From Candidatus Saccharimonadota bacterium (GTDB taxonomy: Bacteria; Patescibacteriota; Saccharimonadia; Saccharimonadales; 2-12-FULL-41-12): a stretch of DNA of 49,736 bases. Of this stretch, positions 1-8,759 are shown in pieces (within the stretch, counting starts at the first letter, position 1; the number at the start of each line of letters is the position of its first letter). The DNA lies in assembly GCA_022842995.1 (NCBI GenBank), contig JALHOM010000004.1, forward strand, positions 28,927 through 78,662, in the 5' to 3' direction. The notes beneath the pieces were generated by a model that had not been told where the DNA came from, did no database searches, and saw only the letters and a list, made by a program, of their open reading frames with translations. Both the position numbers and the translations under genes were made by a program.

Positions 1-68
1 GGAACCTTCCGATGGCAACTGGTTTGCCAATCGCGAAGTTCCGGGCCCGCCGAAGGTGGGTCGAGTCC
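1..68 (+). repeat. tRNA-associated hairpin repeat, copy A
   Basis: This copy aligns over its whole length with 292-357. Both fold into a hairpin with a CTGG-type loop (stem 13-18 with 24-29 here), then the shared linker GAAGTTCCGGG, then a GC hairpin ending in CGAGTCC, which resembles a tRNA T-loop. Stem bases differ between the copies but pairing is kept (GGC/GCC here, GAA/TTC in the other), so the structure seems to be what is conserved. The window begins inside it, so its left end is unknown. Confidence 0.6.
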
Positions 69-88
69 AGATTTTAACCAAAGTCAGT

Positions 89-94
89 TATAAT
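89..94 (+). promoter_or_regulatory. -10 box of tRNA-Arg
   Basis: TATAAT lies 14 nt upstream of the mature tRNA 5' end. No good -35 box is visible at 17 bp spacing. Confidence 0.55.
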
Positions 95-108
95 ATTGTT
101 CGTGGTAC

Positions 109-185
109 GCCCCGGTAGCTCAGTGGATTAGAGCAATGGGCTTCTATCCCACAGGTCGGGGGTTCGAGTCCCTCCCGGGGTACCA
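109..185 (+). tRNA. tRNA-Arg (anticodon UCU)
   Basis: The cloverleaf can be drawn by hand. The acceptor stem GCCCCGG pairs with CCGGGGT with one G-U. The D-arm contains TAGCTCAGTGG. The anticodon loop is CTTCTAT, giving UCU, which reads AGA/AGG. The T-arm is GGGGG-TTCGAGT-CCCTC. The discriminator A and the CCA tail are encoded. The CCA also forms the base of the following terminator stem. Confidence 0.95.
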
Positions 186-222
186 TATAAAAAAGGTCAC
201 TTGCTGGCCTTTTTTATATGGT
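182..222 (+). terminator. terminator of tRNA-Arg, using the tRNA ACCA in its stem
   Basis: A perfect 15-bp stem pairs 182-196 with 208-222, with an A-run on one arm and a T-run on the other. The first four stem bases are the 3' ACCA of the tRNA, so tRNA maturation and terminator folding share sequence. Confidence 0.85.
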
Positions 223-250
223 TTCTTGAAAGGAACTCGAATCACCGACC
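220..250 (-). repeat. inverted copy of the tRNA-Arg T-arm and 3' acceptor strand
   Basis: Read on the minus strand, 22 of these 31 bases match the 3' end of the tRNA-Arg gene without gaps. The core ACTCGAA and the CCGACC end are retained. It continues the terminator palindrome outward, making one long imperfect fold-back of tRNA 3' end, terminator and anti-tRNA. Confidence 0.65.
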
Positions 251-371
251 AAAAAGGTCGGAGGTGAGAAATGCCTGTGGCATTTCGCAAGGGAATCTTC
301 TCTTGAAAACTGGTTTTCAAAGACGAAGTTCCGGGCTCGCCAAAGGTGAGCGAGTCCCTCCCGGGGTACCA
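251..371 (+). repeat. hairpin string ending in a copy of the tRNA-Arg 3' end (includes repeat copy B, 292-357)
   Basis: Successive small hairpins follow the inverted T-arm: an AAATGCC/GGCATTT stem, the CTGG-loop hairpin at 303-320, and a GCTCGCC/GGTGAGC stem. The segment then becomes identical to the last 21 nt of tRNA-Arg (351-371 equals 165-185) and runs straight into a second terminator. There is no intact tRNA here, so this is a 3'-end fragment. Confidence 0.7.
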
Positions 372-408
372 TATAAAGAAGGTCGCTCGTCGACCTTTTT
401 TATATGGT
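368..408 (+). terminator. second copy of the tRNA-Arg terminator
   Basis: An 18-bp stem pairs 368-385 with 391-408, loop CTCGT, with one wobble. It is homologous to the terminator at 182-222 and again includes ACCA at its base. The tail matches the bases after the first terminator before diverging near 422. Confidence 0.75.
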
Positions 409-448
409 TTCTTGAAAGGACTAGTTGGTCTACCCAGTATTTTTACTT

Positions 449-457
449 TGGTATAAT
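449..457 (+). promoter_or_regulatory. extended -10 promoter
   Basis: TGGTATAAT is an extended -10 element about 46 nt upstream of the chosen start of the following gene. No -35 box is obvious. Confidence 0.5.
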
Positions 458-502
458 TCAATAGAGAGCCATCAAGTAAATCTTAAGGTAAATCATACGA
501 GA

Positions 503-1153
503 ATGAGCAATTATTCAGCATTCGACAAAACATTCCTTAAGCTCCTTATCGAGCCCTTTGCGCCCGGAATGACAGGGCACATCACGCCTATCAAATACGA
601 GGCAATTACTCCGGACCTATTTTTGTTTATATTCCGGACGACCAGCCCCGATGGCCAGGATCACTTTTTTGTTTCGCTGGAAACCGATCATATCGACGGC
701 CTAGTAGGTGCACGCTGCGACATAGAAGAGTGGCACGGCACCGATGTCATTGATTTTTGGCCGAGAAGTGATAAGCGCTCCGAACAACCATCCGAAAACA
801 TCGAAGATTATAAGACGCCGTCAAGCGGAGCTTATTTTGCAATGCTTGCCGAGGTAAAAAGACCGACCCATAAGGGCTACTGGGCAGAAGCACTCGTCAT
901 AAGGCCTGGTGATCATATCGGCGAAAAAATCAAAGACTATCCTGAAGATGTCCAGGCAAATATCCGCAGCGCCCTCTCGAATGTTTTGCAACACAGCGTT
1001 GATCCTACAATGTCATTCCTGGAATCATTAAACGCTAAAAAGCTCGGGACTATGGGAGACGACATTAACCAGACGAATATGGCTGTGTCTATCTACGTTC
1101 AACCGAATGGTAGCGTAGAGATGTTTTATAACAACCAGCCTCCCAAGCAGTAA
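503..1153 (+). CDS. conserved hypothetical protein (216 aa)
   Basis: I do not recognise the family. The ATG at 503 (MSNYSAFDK...) was chosen because the upstream in-frame extension covers the promoter and the terminator tail. The protein is soluble and acidic, without signal peptide or membrane segment. The middle has alternating beta-like stretches (DLFLFIFRTT, HFFVSLETDHIDGL), and the C-terminus ends in a short beta segment (NMAVSIYVQPNGSVEMFYNN). It stands alone between the tRNA-Arg repeats and the ABC exporter, with its own extended -10 promoter. A function cannot be assigned. Confidence 0.75.
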   Translation: MSNYSAFDKTFLKLLIEPFAPGMTGHITPIKYEAITPDLFLFIFRTTSPDGQDHFFVSLETDHIDGLVGARCDIEEWHGTDVIDFWPRSDKRSEQPSENIEDYKTPSSGAYFAMLAEVKRPTHKGYWAEALVIRPGDHIGEKIKDYPEDVQANIRSALSNVLQHSVDPTMSFLESLNAKKLGTMGDDINQTNMAVSIYVQPNGSVEMFYNNQPPKQ

Positions 1154-1264
1154 TATTCGCTTATTTTTATAGCATTTAGTTCCTTTCGTCAGAGGTGAGG
1201 AGTACAATGTATATAAAGTGATATACGGCACTTGAAGGATGTTTGCCCAAGAAGAAGGATATAC

Positions 1265-2227
1265 ATGAAGACAGACGACGTAGTTATAGAAGTCAAAAAG
1301 CTCAAAAAAGCCTATGGCAAGAACCAGGTTCTAAAAGGTATTGATCTAAAAGTCCAGCGCGGGACGATGTTAGCGCTCCTGGGTCCAAATGGAGCAGGGA
1401 AAACCACGACCGTAAAAATCTTGAGTACTCTCCTTAAGGCAGATGACGGCGTTGCAAAAATCGAAGGAATTGATGTCAGCGAAGATCCTGATGCAGTACG
1501 ACGAGTTATTGGTCTGACGGGTCAGTCTGCGGCTGTTGACGAGCTGCTGACCGGTCGAGAAAACCTGGTCATGATGGGCGAACTTTACCGACTTACCCGC
1601 AAAAGCGCCAAGGCTCGAGCTCAGGAGTTATTGGAAGATTTTGATCTTGTGAAGGCGGCCGACAGACCAGCTAAAACATATTCTGGTGGTATGCGCCGGC
1701 GACTTGATTTGGCAGTAAGCCTGATAGCAATCCCACCAGTTATCTTTTTAGATGAGCCAACGACGGGTCTTGACCCGCGTTCACGACTCGCGATGTGGGA
1801 AATTATTCGTCGGCTTATGGACAGCGGAACGACGATTTTGCTGACTACCCAATACCTTGAAGAGGCCGATCAGCTGGCGGATAAAATTGTCGTTATTGAT
1901 GGCGGTAAAGTTATCGCCGAAGGGACGGCAGAAGAGCTGAAGGGCAAGGTAGGGAACGATCGCTTAGAGATCGGGTTCGCCAATGCTAGCGACCTGAATA
2001 AAGCTAAATCCGCCATAGGTAAAAACGTTTTTGCATCAAACGATAAAGAGAACTCAATCACCGTCATGGTTAAAGACACGAACACCGATATTAAAGACAC
2101 TCTCAACTTACTGTCAGATAAAAAGATCAAAGTCACCGCGGTAGATGTCCATAAACCAACGCTGGATGATGTTTTCCTTAGTTTGACTGGAAAGACGGAC
2201 AAGAAATCAACAGAGGGAGAAAAATAA
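1265..2227 (+). CDS. ABC transporter ATP-binding protein, DrrA family
   Basis: This is the cytoplasmic ATPase of an ABC-2 exporter of the daunorubicin-resistance/lipid-export type. Visible motifs are Walker A GPNGAGKTT (about residues 40-48), the signature YSGGMRRRLDLA, Walker B VIFLDEPTTGLD and an H-loop region in which TTQYLEEADQLAD takes the usual place. The C-terminal extension of about 100 residues is typical of DrrA and accounts for the 320-aa length. The ATG at 1265 follows AGAAGGATATAC, a good ribosome-binding site; the upstream in-frame start at 1232 lacks one. It overlaps the permease gene by one base (TAATG), implying translational coupling. Confidence 0.9.
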   Translation: MKTDDVVIEVKKLKKAYGKNQVLKGIDLKVQRGTMLALLGPNGAGKTTTVKILSTLLKADDGVAKIEGIDVSEDPDAVRRVIGLTGQSAAVDELLTGRENLVMMGELYRLTRKSAKARAQELLEDFDLVKAADRPAKTYSGGMRRRLDLAVSLIAIPPVIFLDEPTTGLDPRSRLAMWEIIRRLMDSGTTILLTTQYLEEADQLADKIVVIDGGKVIAEGTAEELKGKVGNDRLEIGFANASDLNKAKSAIGKNVFASNDKENSITVMVKDTNTDIKDTLNLLSDKKIKVTAVDVHKPTLDDVFLSLTGKTDKKSTEGEK

Positions 2228-3036
2228 TGGCCGTAGAACTCGAATTTAGTAAAAGCCCTCGTTTTCTGCAACTGCTTAATGATTCGGTGGTGATGATTCG
2301 CCGAAGCAGTACACACATTTTTAGAAACACCGATCAGCTTCTTGGGGCGTTTTTCCAGCCGATTATGTTCCTGCTGTTGTTTTCGGCAGTCTTTGGGGGT
2401 GCAATTAGCTTAGCACTGCCTGAAAATGTAGATTATCTCGACTTTTTGATGGCAGGGATTATCGTGCAAACGGTAGCTTTTGGTTCTACGACTACTGCCG
2501 TCGCCGTTGCTAATGATCTTTCAAAGGGAATTGTCGACAGGTTCAAGTCATTGCCGATGTCGAATATTGCGCTTCTGAATGGCCACGTTGTTTCGGATCT
2601 GCTCCGTAATACAATATCGACCGTTGTTATGATCCTTGCTGGACTGGTGATCGGATTTCGTTCGCCCGCATCCGTCACAGACTGGTTCTTGATCGCCGCA
2701 TTACTACTGTTATTTACCTTTGCATTTTCGTGGCTTTCAGCCGTCGTCGGACTCCTGGCAAAGAGTGTTGAGGGCGTTCAGTGGATCTCTTTTGTTATGG
2801 TATTCCCGCTGACTTTCGCCTCGACAGCCTTTGTTCCGGCAGAGGGCATGCCCAAATATTTGCGCTATTTTGCCGAACACCAGCCTATCACGCAGGTTAT
2901 TGAGGCGGTTCGATCACTGATGCTCGGTGTGCCGACCAACGGTTCGGTGCTACGGTCGATCTTGTGGTCTATCGGAATTACAGTGGTGGTTATCCCGATT
3001 GCGGCCTATTTATTCAAGAAGAAGACAACCAACTAG
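2227..3036 (+). CDS. ABC-2 type transporter permease, DrrB family
   Basis: This is the membrane partner of the ATPase whose stop codon it overlaps. It has 269 aa and about six hydrophobic segments, beginning near residue 40 (PIMFLLLFSAVFGGAI) and ending with GITVVVIPIAAYLF. The segments QTVAFGSTTTAVAVANDL and GIVDRFKSLPMS match the cytoplasmic stretch typical of ABC-2 permeases. It probably works as a homodimer with the upstream ATPase to export a lipid, drug or glycan. The substrate cannot be read from the sequence. Confidence 0.9.
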   Translation: MAVELEFSKSPRFLQLLNDSVVMIRRSSTHIFRNTDQLLGAFFQPIMFLLLFSAVFGGAISLALPENVDYLDFLMAGIIVQTVAFGSTTTAVAVANDLSKGIVDRFKSLPMSNIALLNGHVVSDLLRNTISTVVMILAGLVIGFRSPASVTDWFLIAALLLLFTFAFSWLSAVVGLLAKSVEGVQWISFVMVFPLTFASTAFVPAEGMPKYLRYFAEHQPITQVIEAVRSLMLGVPTNGSVLRSILWSIGITVVVIPIAAYLFKKKTTN

Positions 3037-3055
3037 TTTGTTGACCTAGATCTAC

Positions 3056-3505
3056 ATGTCGGAAGTCCTTGATCAATCTTTGCCTCGAGACGCCAGAGTA
3101 GGCTTAACGGTAGGATTTTTGACTTTGCTGGCAACTCAGGCTAAGGCTGTTCAGCTTTCGGCAGCCGGTAGGCTATTGCCTGATTACGTGCAAATGCCGA
3201 TTTATAGCATGGCACATCCGGTACTCGGCTACGTCGGTGCTAGTATTGGATTTTATGCCTCCAGAATGAGTGTAGAGCAGAGACCGAATTTATCTAGACG
3301 ACTTCAAAGAAGTGCAATTGGCGCAGTGGCGATGAACTTTCTATTCGAAGTAGGTCAGAGTGTGACAATTGCTTCCGAGCGTACACAGAATTTTATGTCA
3401 TCGCAAAATGCACCAGAAACGTTGAAAGATTTCTGCTTTGCTTTAGGTGGTGCAGCAATTTTGCTTTTTCAGGAGAGAAGGGCTATTTGGCGCTCTAAGA
3501 AGTAA
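3056..3505 (+). CDS. small integral membrane protein, unknown
   Basis: 149 aa with about four hydrophobic segments (VGLTVGFLTLLATQA, MAHPVLGYVGASIGFYA, AIGAVAMNFLFEVGQS, CFALGGAAILLF) and a basic C-terminus (RRAIWRSKK). It lies 19 nt after the ABC permease in the same direction, so it is probably in that operon. The last bases overlap the 3' end of the opposite-strand reductase gene by 11 nt. The spacing of the later helices faintly recalls VanZ-like proteins, but I would not assign that family. Confidence 0.7.
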   Translation: MSEVLDQSLPRDARVGLTVGFLTLLATQAKAVQLSAAGRLLPDYVQMPIYSMAHPVLGYVGASIGFYASRMSVEQRPNLSRRLQRSAIGAVAMNFLFEVGQSVTIASERTQNFMSSQNAPETLKDFCFALGGAAILLFQERRAIWRSKK

Positions 3506-4115
3506 TAATCGGAGCTTGCCTCAAGAATAATTCTTTTTCTAGGACCTCTAGACAGGCTTGGGCGACTGTTTTTCTGGAGGTGAAGATTCTGGTAGGACCT
3601 TTTTGGCTTAAGCCGTATGTTTGGGTCTGGCCATTTGTGAGCTTAAGAACCCGCACGACAGTCCAATCTAAATCAGAATTTTTTATTTCTTCTACGTGAC
3701 GTACGCCGTCTTTGACGCGGGCAGGGTCAATCACGGAAATGCTAAGGTTCATAAATCTATCAATCAATGTGATTTTGTCGCCAGGGAAGCGAACGCCTGT
3801 TCCGGTGAGGCTGATAAGACGTTTAACATCTGCTTTTTTTGTAGCTTGCAACACGTTTTTAATGGACTCTGTCTGGAGGCTGTCAGGCGATTTTCGGCCA
3901 TGACCGATAAAGCTGGCTACGGCGTCGCAACCGACGATAAGTTTGCTGACATCATCGAGCTTTGTGGCGTCACACGTAATCACTTCGAGTAATGCCGAAT
4001 CTGTGAAGTCACTTTTTCCGCGAACCCCGGCCCTTATTTGATGGCCCGCATTCATCGCGGCCGCAACAAACTCTTGCCCACTCCGCCCACTAGCTGCAAT
4101 GACTGCAATTTTCAT
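3495..4115 (-). CDS. NAD(P)-binding Rossmann protein, NmrA-like SDR
   Basis: 206 aa. The N-terminus MKIAVIAASGRSGQEFVAAA is a Rossmann nucleotide-binding turn of atypical-SDR form; the usual first Gly is Ala here. RGKSDF after the second strand suggests NADPH preference. It includes CDAVASFIGHG and LDWTVVRVLKLTNG, features of the NmrA/SDR_a family, which are redox sensors or flavin/quinone reductases. The substrate is unknown. It is transcribed toward the membrane-protein gene and overlaps its end. Confidence 0.85.
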   Translation of the reverse strand: MKIAVIAASGRSGQEFVAAAMNAGHQIRAGVRGKSDFTDSALLEVITCDATKLDDVSKLIVGCDAVASFIGHGRKSPDSLQTESIKNVLQATKKADVKRLISLTGTGVRFPGDKITLIDRFMNLSISVIDPARVKDGVRHVEEIKNSDLDWTVVRVLKLTNGQTQTYGLSQKGPTRIFTSRKTVAQACLEVLEKELFLRQAPIITS

Positions 4116-4157
4116 GTTTACTGACGCTTCATATGATAGTTAGATATGTTTATCTGA

Positions 4158-7100
4158 TCAGTCAGTAGGTCCACCGGTGTCTTCTATAACCGCTTCGACT
4201 CTCGTTGTTCCATTTGGTAATGGGGTAACCCTCGTGTCTCCGTTGGAAGTTGGACGGAAGTCCTCGTCACCTCCCGGTATTTGAATGTAGCCATTTACGG
4301 GTACGAGCGTAATAAATGATACTACCTGGAACTGGTCAATCAGTAGATTGCGATCGTTCTGCGCATTGCAAGGTTCATTATTTTCGGGGTCTCCACACTG
4401 ATCGTTCTTGAAGACTACCTTTATTGTCACTATATCCCCAGCCTTGAAGCGTTTCTCGCCTGAGTAGCCTAGATCATAGCTATTATTGTCAGCCCAGGAG
4501 TTAGAAGTGTCTTTTTTGCCATTTACAAATACATCGTATCGGGCAGGTTCATTTAAGTAGTCCTGGCTCCTTACTGTTGGTGTGATTGAATATTGTCCGT
4601 CTTCGGGGACTCTGATCTTAACTTCGGCGTAGTCACCTTTTCGCTTCAGCATGATTGCATGGTCGCCGACGGCTTTAGGATCGCTTACGCGTAAGCTACT
4701 ACACCTTACTAGCCTATTATTTGACTTACATAATTGAGCGTTTTCTGCTTCGACAATTTTTTGCTTAATCGGATCCCTCGGAGTCAATATGACCGCAGTG
4801 CCGGCATCTGTTGTAACGTCTCTTTCGTTCACCGGTATTGCTACCGGAATAACCCGATTAATTGTAGTGACCTGAATGAAGTCAATAATCAAGTTTCTAT
4901 CCTGACCTTTAGCAATGTTTGAAGTGTCGCCAGAAAATTCGATTCTTATTGTGTTGCTGCCTTTTTTCAGTTCCTGGGCTTCTTTGGTCGAGTAAAGCTT
5001 ATAGTTGTTGCCTCTCGTAAGATTGATCTCGTTGCCACCCTTAGCTGGATTGCCATTGATGAAGAATTTTGCCTTGGCGTTACCTTTATCTAGTTTGATA
5101 TCCTCACTAAGCCCACTAAATGAGATTCTGTAAAAATCGGCTTTATCAACCGTCAAGCGGTATTCAATCGATGACTTATTCTTTGTTAGTCTGACTGCTT
5201 GCTTGCCCTGCGGAGGATCTGACTCTGTCGAAAATACAGCAGCGCCGTTGCGTTTTGAGACTGAGCCGTTTTCAGCCTGCACGCGGATTGTTTTGCTGCC
5301 TGTTATTGTGTTATTGAGCACTAACTCCGGACTGGCAGTTGGCCCAGGTTCGCTCACTAAGTCTTCTGAGTCGTCTTCTGCTGGACTGCTGACGGTCGCA
5401 TCGGCTTTATCAACCTGGATTAAGCGTACTGATTCGATGATTGCCTGACGTTTATTAGGAAGTCCTGCTGCATTTGGAGTACTAATTCGTATTTTGATTG
5501 GAGCTTTAGCTTCCAGGGGAATTTTTGTATTGGCGTTAGAGGCCATGCGAACTAATCTAAATGCTCCATTTTGTGCCTGAGCAATATCGCTTTTTACGCT
5601 GCCAGCCAGAAACTCTAATTTAACATTTGTTTTTTGTAATCCACCTATGGAGTCATTTTTGACGTTTGCTCCTAAAATGTAGTTGCCTTTTTCTGGGGCG
5701 TATAATGTGCACTCTAGATACGACGTTCCAGTCAGGAGTCTAACCCCCTCTCCGTCAGCCCTTGTGCCAGAGCCGTTCATCGTTCTTGCGGCAACGCTAT
5801 CCTGTTTGCCGGGATTACACGGAACTGTTGGGTTGGTAGCCGATCCTCGAGTCGTACCATCCGAGCTTGCTGATGACGCGAGTGCTTGAGCCTTTACTAG
5901 TATCAATGAATAGACGAATAAGTCACGATTACTGCCGTCATTTATAAAGGTTGCTTTTAAGGTGACTTCGTCGCCAGCGCTGAGAACGCGGTAGTCTTTG
6001 CCATCTGTCGAGAATAAGTTGCTATATCGTTGGCCTTTTGATGCATCGATGTTAAGACCGACAGGAGAACCCTTTCCAGTCATGCTCAGTCGAGCTTTAG
6101 CAACCTGTCCGCTGGAGTCTTGACTCCTTGCTTGGATGCCGACTGTATAGGCTCCGGCGAGTTCTGGTGTTATTTTAAATTTACATTCGACGCTATCGTT
6201 GTTGGCGAACAGTCCGGCGACAAGGCTATTGTTTCGGGTCGAGTCGGGTACGACCGTTGCTTTCGGTCCGCTCAAAACTCCTCTGCTGGCAAGGGTTGAT
6301 TCGGTAGCTTCGCAAGCAGTCTGTGTTCTTGCGGGGGTATCGCCGCCACCAGTTCGGGTCGTTCCGCCACTACCGCCACCTGCTGGAGGAGGCGTAGCCG
6401 GCGCTTTAGCTGCTTTTCTTAACTCGATGTAGTCAATAATTAACGGGTCAGATGAGTTGCTTGATATTTTTATCGTAAGATTATCGGTACTCTTGAGATT
6501 GACGAGATTACCTGAAATGGAATCTTTTCCATTGAAGAATGTTAGAACATTAGTATTACTAAAGCCAGTCGAATTCAGAGGTATTGTAGCCGTAATTGCC
6601 TTATTGGGCGTACTTCCAAAACCAGATAGGGATATTGTCGCGGTTGATTTACCTTTGGTCCTTACAATTAGGGCGTAATTTCCTGCTTCACGATTTGACC
6701 AGACGCTGGTGTCGGTCTGAATATAAGCCCCAGGTTTTTTGAATTTAATCGCACGACAGCCTGTTGCTGAATTGTCATTGTCGACTAGTTCAGCTGCCTG
6801 GTTGGCGCCAAGGGCTGATCGAATCCCGCCATTCATTGCTTCTTCGTCACCACTTTGACCACCGACGACTTCAGCATCGATGGCTATTTCTGGAGTGGCG
6901 GGGCAATTACCCGCATTAGGATTAACGGTAATTATTGGATCTGGCAGTCTTGTGACGGTAAAGTTGTAGGTATTCTTCTCGTCGGTCGCAACAGCTTTTT
7001 TGGTTTGGTAGGTTTCGCCGCTGCCATTATCGGCTTTAATTGGCTTGCCGAAGCCAGAATTATCGATTAGTCTGCCGTTTAAGGTTGTGGCGAGTGCGAC

Positions 7101-8525
7101 ACAATATTCGCTTCCTATCGCAACATCGAAGTAGTACTGGCCGTTATTGCCGGTTTTTGCTGCTGCTGGAGTATTGCCTTGTCCGGTCTGTTTACCGCAG
7201 TCGCTAATCTTTACGTTGGGAAGCGCAGTTCCGTCAGATGACTTAACAACGCCTGAAATACGTACAGTCTTCTTGTCGTTATTGTTAGTCTGTGGAGTGC
7301 TCGGTGCTCCGCCAATGGAGGATTGATTGCCAGACTTTCGTAGTTCTATCCAGTCTACTGAAGCGTTTGGATTGCCATTCAGGAATAAGGTTACTTTTTT
7401 GCCAGCTGGCAGGTCCTTTAAGATATCGCCGGAAATATTCTGATCGGCATTATTGAAATAAGATAAGATGTTAACGGTTGAAAAGCCATTATCTTTAGAG
7501 GTTAGATCAAATTCTCTTACTTTACCACCTCCTCGGTCCTCTACTACTACCGTCGCCTTAACCTTGCCTTTGCCTCTTACTATCAGCGCATAATTTTGCT
7601 TGGTGTTTATGTCGCTGTTCCCGGTAAAGACATGTTGCAAAGGTTGAGCGGCAGTTATCTTCATGAATGTACAATTAGACGCGCTTGGTTCGTTGTTGCC
7701 TAATGCTTGACCATTTTTTGGTAAAGCTGCTTCGGCTTCTAAGCTGCCGTTAGTGGGTTTTTTATGGGTTGGAACGCACCTTGCAGGGGCTGCCGCCTGA
7801 GGTGCAGCAGGTGGGGGGGTGGTTTGAGCCGGCACTGGTCCTACGCCAGGTGCTGGCGGAGGTGATTGACCTCTTATAACGAAGCCTTTCACAAATATAT
7901 ATCGTTCGGCTCCGATTGAGGCAGAATTTGCCTGATGGCATATCTCTATGCTGGGAGGTACCGTGGCAAGGATCGCCGGATCACTCACGGTAAAGTCGTA
8001 GTCTTTGGTTCTGTCGGCGATGGCGTCAGGTCCATCGGGATCAGTGATTTTTGCGCCATTGACAACGAGGTAGGCTGAAGTGCTACCTTGCAGGTTACCG
8101 GATATTGAAACGGTGATTGAACTTAAGGTGTCGCCCGCCACGATTCCGCTATTATTGTACTTATAGCACGCATTCTGGCCGACATTGTATGTACCTTTCG
8201 GGAATGAGATAACGAGATTTTTTCCTGCTGCTTGTGCACTTTCTTTATTAATAAGCCCGCTATCTCGATACGCCCAGCTATTAGCCCAATTAGGATTACT
8301 GCTGGACGAAACAGGGTAGGCACTACTCGAAAATGCTTTAGAATCTTTTTGTTTTTGAGTTATATATGCCCCAGTACCGATGGAAGCTACAACCAGGACG
8401 GTTATAATGGCGATGAGTTGTTTAGACCCGGTTATGAAAGCTAATCTATTTGTTCTCTTTCTTTGGCTTTCACTCTTAAAATACTCAGCCTTAGTGGCCT
8501 TAACTTGTTTTGGTGATTTTCTCAT
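4158..8525 (-). CDS. giant membrane-anchored surface protein with repeated CBM-like modules
   Basis: 1455 aa. The basic N-terminus carries a single TM/signal anchor (about residues 35-55, KQLIAIITVLVVASIGTGAY), then an unclassified domain and a Pro/Ala-rich linker near 225-245. About six beta-rich modules of roughly 130-150 aa follow. Each has an early EA(E) or C-containing strand, a middle YALIVR/YSITPTVRSQD strand and a terminal NLIIDFIQV-like strand, resembling CBM35/CBM6-type sugar-binding modules. A carboxypeptidase-regulatory-like domain interrupts them near 415-500 (ISGVVKSSDGTALPNVKI). No catalytic domain or LPXTG motif is visible. It is paralogous to the next gene (N-terminus and leader nearly identical). 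Likely role: extracellular glycan adhesion. Confidence 0.85.
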   Translation of the reverse strand: MRKSPKQVKATKAEYFKSESQRKRTNRLAFITGSKQLIAIITVLVVASIGTGAYITQKQKDSKAFSSSAYPVSSSSNPNWANSWAYRDSGLINKESAQAAGKNLVISFPKGTYNVGQNACYKYNNSGIVAGDTLSSITVSISGNLQGSTSAYLVVNGAKITDPDGPDAIADRTKDYDFTVSDPAILATVPPSIEICHQANSASIGAERYIFVKGFVIRGQSPPPAPGVGPVPAQTTPPPAAPQAAAPARCVPTHKKPTNGSLEAEAALPKNGQALGNNEPSASNCTFMKITAAQPLQHVFTGNSDINTKQNYALIVRGKGKVKATVVVEDRGGGKVREFDLTSKDNGFSTVNILSYFNNADQNISGDILKDLPAGKKVTLFLNGNPNASVDWIELRKSGNQSSIGGAPSTPQTNNNDKKTVRISGVVKSSDGTALPNVKISDCGKQTGQGNTPAAAKTGNNGQYYFDVAIGSEYCVALATTLNGRLIDNSGFGKPIKADNGSGETYQTKKAVATDEKNTYNFTVTRLPDPIITVNPNAGNCPATPEIAIDAEVVGGQSGDEEAMNGGIRSALGANQAAELVDNDNSATGCRAIKFKKPGAYIQTDTSVWSNREAGNYALIVRTKGKSTATISLSGFGSTPNKAITATIPLNSTGFSNTNVLTFFNGKDSISGNLVNLKSTDNLTIKISSNSSDPLIIDYIELRKAAKAPATPPPAGGGSGGTTRTGGGDTPARTQTACEATESTLASRGVLSGPKATVVPDSTRNNSLVAGLFANNDSVECKFKITPELAGAYTVGIQARSQDSSGQVAKARLSMTGKGSPVGLNIDASKGQRYSNLFSTDGKDYRVLSAGDEVTLKATFINDGSNRDLFVYSLILVKAQALASSASSDGTTRGSATNPTVPCNPGKQDSVAARTMNGSGTRADGEGVRLLTGTSYLECTLYAPEKGNYILGANVKNDSIGGLQKTNVKLEFLAGSVKSDIAQAQNGAFRLVRMASNANTKIPLEAKAPIKIRISTPNAAGLPNKRQAIIESVRLIQVDKADATVSSPAEDDSEDLVSEPGPTASPELVLNNTITGSKTIRVQAENGSVSKRNGAAVFSTESDPPQGKQAVRLTKNKSSIEYRLTVDKADFYRISFSGLSEDIKLDKGNAKAKFFINGNPAKGGNEINLTRGNNYKLYSTKEAQELKKGSNTIRIEFSGDTSNIAKGQDRNLIIDFIQVTTINRVIPVAIPVNERDVTTDAGTAVILTPRDPIKQKIVEAENAQLCKSNNRLVRCSSLRVSDPKAVGDHAIMLKRKGDYAEVKIRVPEDGQYSITPTVRSQDYLNEPARYDVFVNGKKDTSNSWADNNSYDLGYSGEKRFKAGDIVTIKVVFKNDQCGDPENNEPCNAQNDRNLLIDQFQVVSFITLVPVNGYIQIPGGDEDFRPTSNGDTRVTPLPNGTTRVEAVIEDTGGPTD

Positions 8526-8531
8526 TCTGCA

Positions 8532-8577
8532 TTTCCTTTTTTAGCCGTTTGCGGACAGCATAAGCGTTTTGTCTTTA
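8532..8577 (-). promoter_or_regulatory. shared 5' leader of the surface-protein pair, copy 1
   Basis: 46 nt identical to 13999-14044 upstream of the paralogous gene. On the minus strand it contains a CCG-CAAA-CGG mini-hairpin and ends in AAAAAAGGAAA, the ribosome-binding site. It starts at the edge of the -10 box. Confidence 0.6.
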
Positions 8578-8582
8578 TTATA
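8577..8582 (-). promoter_or_regulatory. -10 box for the 1455-aa surface protein
   Basis: TATAAT on the minus strand predicts a start near 8570, giving a leader of about 45 nt. The paralogous gene has only TAATAG/ATAGTA here, so the two copies may differ in strength. Confidence 0.5.
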
Positions 8583-8759
8583 GCGTATCACAGAATATGT
8601 TTTTCTACTTAATACCCGAGTTGACTAATTTGATCTTATGATTGGGTAGGATTAATTCTTGGCTAGACCCTGTCGTATGAGCATGGATTTTAAACGCCGG
8701 CTCGGTGTGTATGACTGGTTCTATGACAAACCGCTCGAATTTGGCGTGCCCTCGAGGGA

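Noticed and set aside
144-464. ORFs of 105 and 87 codons on both strands around tRNA-Arg
   Set aside because: They translate the tRNA and its palindromic repeats. Similar peptide blocks on both strands come from the inverted repeats.
425-502. N-terminal extension of the 216-aa hypothetical protein
   Set aside because: It covers the extended -10 promoter, so it cannot be translated from that transcript.
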